NCBI RefSeq assembly: GCF_009455635.1
Contig: NZ_QPER01000002.1
Location: 1,240,001-1,304,000 of the forward strand
Source: Paraburkholderia agricolaris
GTDB lineage: Bacteria; Pseudomonadota; Gammaproteobacteria; Burkholderiales; Burkholderiaceae
Length of the DNA stretch: 64,000 nt
Direction: 5' to 3'
Part shown: positions 62,395 through 64,000 of the stretch, one piece after another
Layout: each line of letters begins with the position of its first letter
Position numbering within the stretch: position 1 is the first letter of the stretch
Position numbers and translations under genes: made by a program
The notes under the pieces: generated by a model
What the model was told of the DNA's origin: nothing
What the model saw: only the letters and a program-made list of their open reading frames with translations
Database searches by the model: none

Positions 62395-63701
62395 AGCAAC
62401 ATTTCGATATCGTCGTGGTAGGCGCCGGTCCGGCTGGGCTGAACGCCGCGCAAGCCGCGGGGCGCGCGGGCGCCACGGTCGCACTGCTCGACGACAATCC
62501 GCGCGCCGGTGGTCAAATCTGGCGGCAAGGTCCCGGCCATCCGCCGCAAGTGCCGCTGCAAGGCTTCCTTGCCACCTTGAAGATGCAAACCAACGTCACC
62601 CTTATGCCGTCGACTCGCGTGATCGCGCCTTTGCGTGCGCGCGGTTTACTGCTCGAATCGGCGGAGCTCGGCGGCGTATCTATCAGCTACGGGCAGTTGA
62701 TTCTCGCAACCGGTGCGCGTGAGCGGCTCCTGCCGTTCGCCGGTTGGACGCTACCCGGCGTGACCGGTGCGGGCGCGCTGCAGGCGCTCATTAAAGGTGG
62801 CATGCCGGTGCGCGGCGAGCGGATCGTGATTGCCGGCAGCGGTCCGCTGCTGATCGCCGCGCTTGCCACCGCGCGTGCTGCCGGCGCGCAAGTCGTGGCG
62901 GTCGTGGAGCAGGCACCGTCGTTCGAGGTTGTCAGCTTCGGAATTTCCTTATTGGCCGAGCCTGCGAAGTTGCGGCAGGCCGTGACCATGACGCGCGGTT
63001 TCGCGGGGGTGCGTTACTGGACCGGCAGCATCGTCCGGCAAGCGCTTGGCGATGGTCGCGTCGAACGCGTGACCATCCAGCGCGGACGCCGGCAACTGAC
63101 ACTCGCTTGCGACCGTATCGCATGCGGCTATGGACTGGTGCCGAATACCACGCTTGCGCAAGCACTCGGCTGTGCGATCAACGAAGCAGGGCAGATCGTG
63201 GTCGACAGTGAGCAGCGGACTTCAGTCGACGGCGTGTTGGCGGCAGGCGAATGCACGGGTGTTGGCGGTGCGGAACTGGCGGGTGTGGAAGGCGAGATCG
63301 CCGGACTCTTCGCGAGCGGCACCCCGGCAAGCGACGCCTCCACAAACCGCAGCTCGGCAAACCCTATCGCACTACATAGCCAACGCGCGCGATGGCAGCG
63401 TTTCGCAACGCGCGTCGAAACAGCCTTCGCGTTACAGGCCGCCGCGCGCACGCCACCCGACGATGCCACGCTGCTCTGCCGTTGCGAAGACGTCAGCGTT
63501 GGCGAAGTGCGCGCCTGGCCGGATTGGCGCGAAGCCAAGCTGCATACCCGCTGCGGAATGGGGGCATGCCAGGGACGCATCTGCGGCGCCGCCGCTGGAC
63601 TGTACTTTGGCTGGCAAGCCGCCGCGCCGCGCCCGCCGTTCAGTCCGGCGCAAATCGGCACCTTGATGGTGGCGGGCGCGGAGGCGCCGCCGACCGAATG
63701 A
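62391..63701 (+). CDS. D-hydroxyproline dehydrogenase, FAD/NAD-binding oxidoreductase subunit
   Basis: 436 residues, pyridine nucleotide-disulphide oxidoreductase fold: VVVGAGPAGLNAAQAAGRAG (FAD), GERIVIAGSGPLLIAALATARAAGAQ (second nucleotide) and a C-terminal BFD-like 2Fe-2S domain with CRCEDVSVGE and CGMGACQGRIC. The order DadA-like, 2Fe-2S, this subunit matches the three-subunit enzyme. The linker before the C-terminal domain is Ala/Ser-rich. Starts in an ATGA overlap. Confidence 0.87.
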   Translation: MKQHFDIVVVGAGPAGLNAAQAAGRAGATVALLDDNPRAGGQIWRQGPGHPPQVPLQGFLATLKMQTNVTLMPSTRVIAPLRARGLLLESAELGGVSISYGQLILATGARERLLPFAGWTLPGVTGAGALQALIKGGMPVRGERIVIAGSGPLLIAALATARAAGAQVVAVVEQAPSFEVVSFGISLLAEPAKLRQAVTMTRGFAGVRYWTGSIVRQALGDGRVERVTIQRGRRQLTLACDRIACGYGLVPNTTLAQALGCAINEAGQIVVDSEQRTSVDGVLAAGECTGVGGAELAGVEGEIAGLFASGTPASDASTNRSSANPIALHSQRARWQRFATRVETAFALQAAARTPPDDATLLCRCEDVSVGEVRAWPDWREAKLHTRCGMGACQGRICGAAAGLYFGWQAAAPRPPFSPAQIGTLMVAGAEAPPTE

Positions 63702-63749
63702 CCCCGGCATCCACCCGGCTGCCGCATATTGTCTCCAGCCGCGTGGTCC

Positions 63750-63755
63750 TATAAT
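63750..63755 (+). promoter_or_regulatory. -10 candidate ahead of the PAS regulator gene
   Basis: TATAAT; TTGTCT lies at 63729-63734 with a 15-bp spacer, shorter than ideal. It would separate the regulator from the dehydrogenase transcript. Confidence 0.35.
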
Positions 63756-63818
63756 CGAGCGCAAGCGCGCGCCGGCAACGCACGACCAACACCAAACCGC
63801 ACCGACCACGGAACCCGC

Positions 63819-64000
63819 ATGATGAACACGCTGGCTCATCCGCTCGAACCGGACGACGCAACGCTGTCCGGCATGCTGTCGCATTTCACTTTGCTCGAGC
63901 CGGTGTTCGACGCAATGCCGGACGTCGTGTTCTTCGTCAAGGACGCGCACGCGCGCTATGCGCTCGTCAACCGCACGCTGGCTTCGCGCTGTGGCTTCAA
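63819..64000 (+). CDS. PAS-domain regulator, 5' part (runs past the right edge)
   Basis: About 60 residues visible. FTLLEPVFDAMPDVVFFVKDAHARYALVNRTLASRCGF begins a PAS domain of the type found before an AraC-type HTH in Burkholderiaceae regulators. The AraC part lies outside the window. Its position suggests a regulator of the hydroxyproline genes, possibly binding the 18-bp operators; inference only. Confidence 0.6.
   Translation, partial: MMNTLAHPLEPDDATLSGMLSHFTLLEPVFDAMPDVVFFVKDAHARYALVNRTLASRCGF

Overview
The window is 64 kb of high-GC DNA whose gene content and order point to a Burkholderia-type betaproteobacterium, most likely a Paraburkholderia secondary chromosome. The pointers are a CeoAB-OpcM/BpeEF-OprC-type efflux operon with its lipase-like gene, flhDC, a 1,613-residue NAD-glutamate dehydrogenase, Burkholderia-type porins, and a long palindromic repeat. 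This assignment is inference from gene content. No rRNA, tRNA or CRISPR array was seen.

Layout. (1) 1-5.6 kb: aromatic acid catabolism, with the 3' part of a benzoylformate decarboxylase gene, an aromatic aldehyde dehydrogenase, an aromatic acid/H+ symporter and a porin. (2) 5.7-13.5 kb: the GABA locus gabR / gabT-gabD. Between gabT and gabD lies a ~650-bp palindromic repeat invaded by an IS30-family element and then, 19 bp away, by an IS3-family element. (3) 13.5-19 kb: an EamA-type transporter, a LysR regulator, a lipoprotein and a phnCDE importer with a Pho box. (4) 19.3-29.5 kb: an M14-type peptidase, an alpha/beta hydrolase, NAD-GDH, a CDF transporter, an aldo/keto reductase and a purine nucleoside permease-family protein. 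(5) 29.5-30.65 kb: a second, IS-free copy of the palindromic repeat, a probable 24-residue micro-protein and a DUF4148 protein. (6) 30.9-39.2 kb: a LysR regulator divergent from llpE-ceoA-ceoB-opcM. (7) 39.2-45 kb: an organosulfur operon (methionine-type ABC importer plus two flavin monooxygenase-family enzymes) preceded by a 10-codon reading frame with three Cys codons. (8) 45-49.7 kb: an Nramp transporter, flhDC with an AT-rich upstream region, and a YeeE/YedE sulfur transporter. (9) 49.7-58.7 kb: small accessory genes, including an XRE regulator with its palindrome, a HigBA-type toxin-antitoxin pair, RbsD/FucU, VOC and DoxX proteins, two MFS exporters and an atypical response regulator. (10) 58.7-64 kb: 4-hydroxyproline catabolism (deaminase, epimerase, three-subunit D-hydroxyproline dehydrogenase and the start of a PAS-domain regulator). 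Its divergent promoters carry a perfect 18-bp inverted operator pair.

The most interesting unexplained signals are the Cys-codon leader ahead of the organosulfur operon, the twice-invaded palindromic repeat that splits gabT from gabD, the 24-residue reading frame after the DUF4148 gene, the lipase-like protein whose nucleophile Ser is replaced by Asp, and the paired operators of the hydroxyproline locus.
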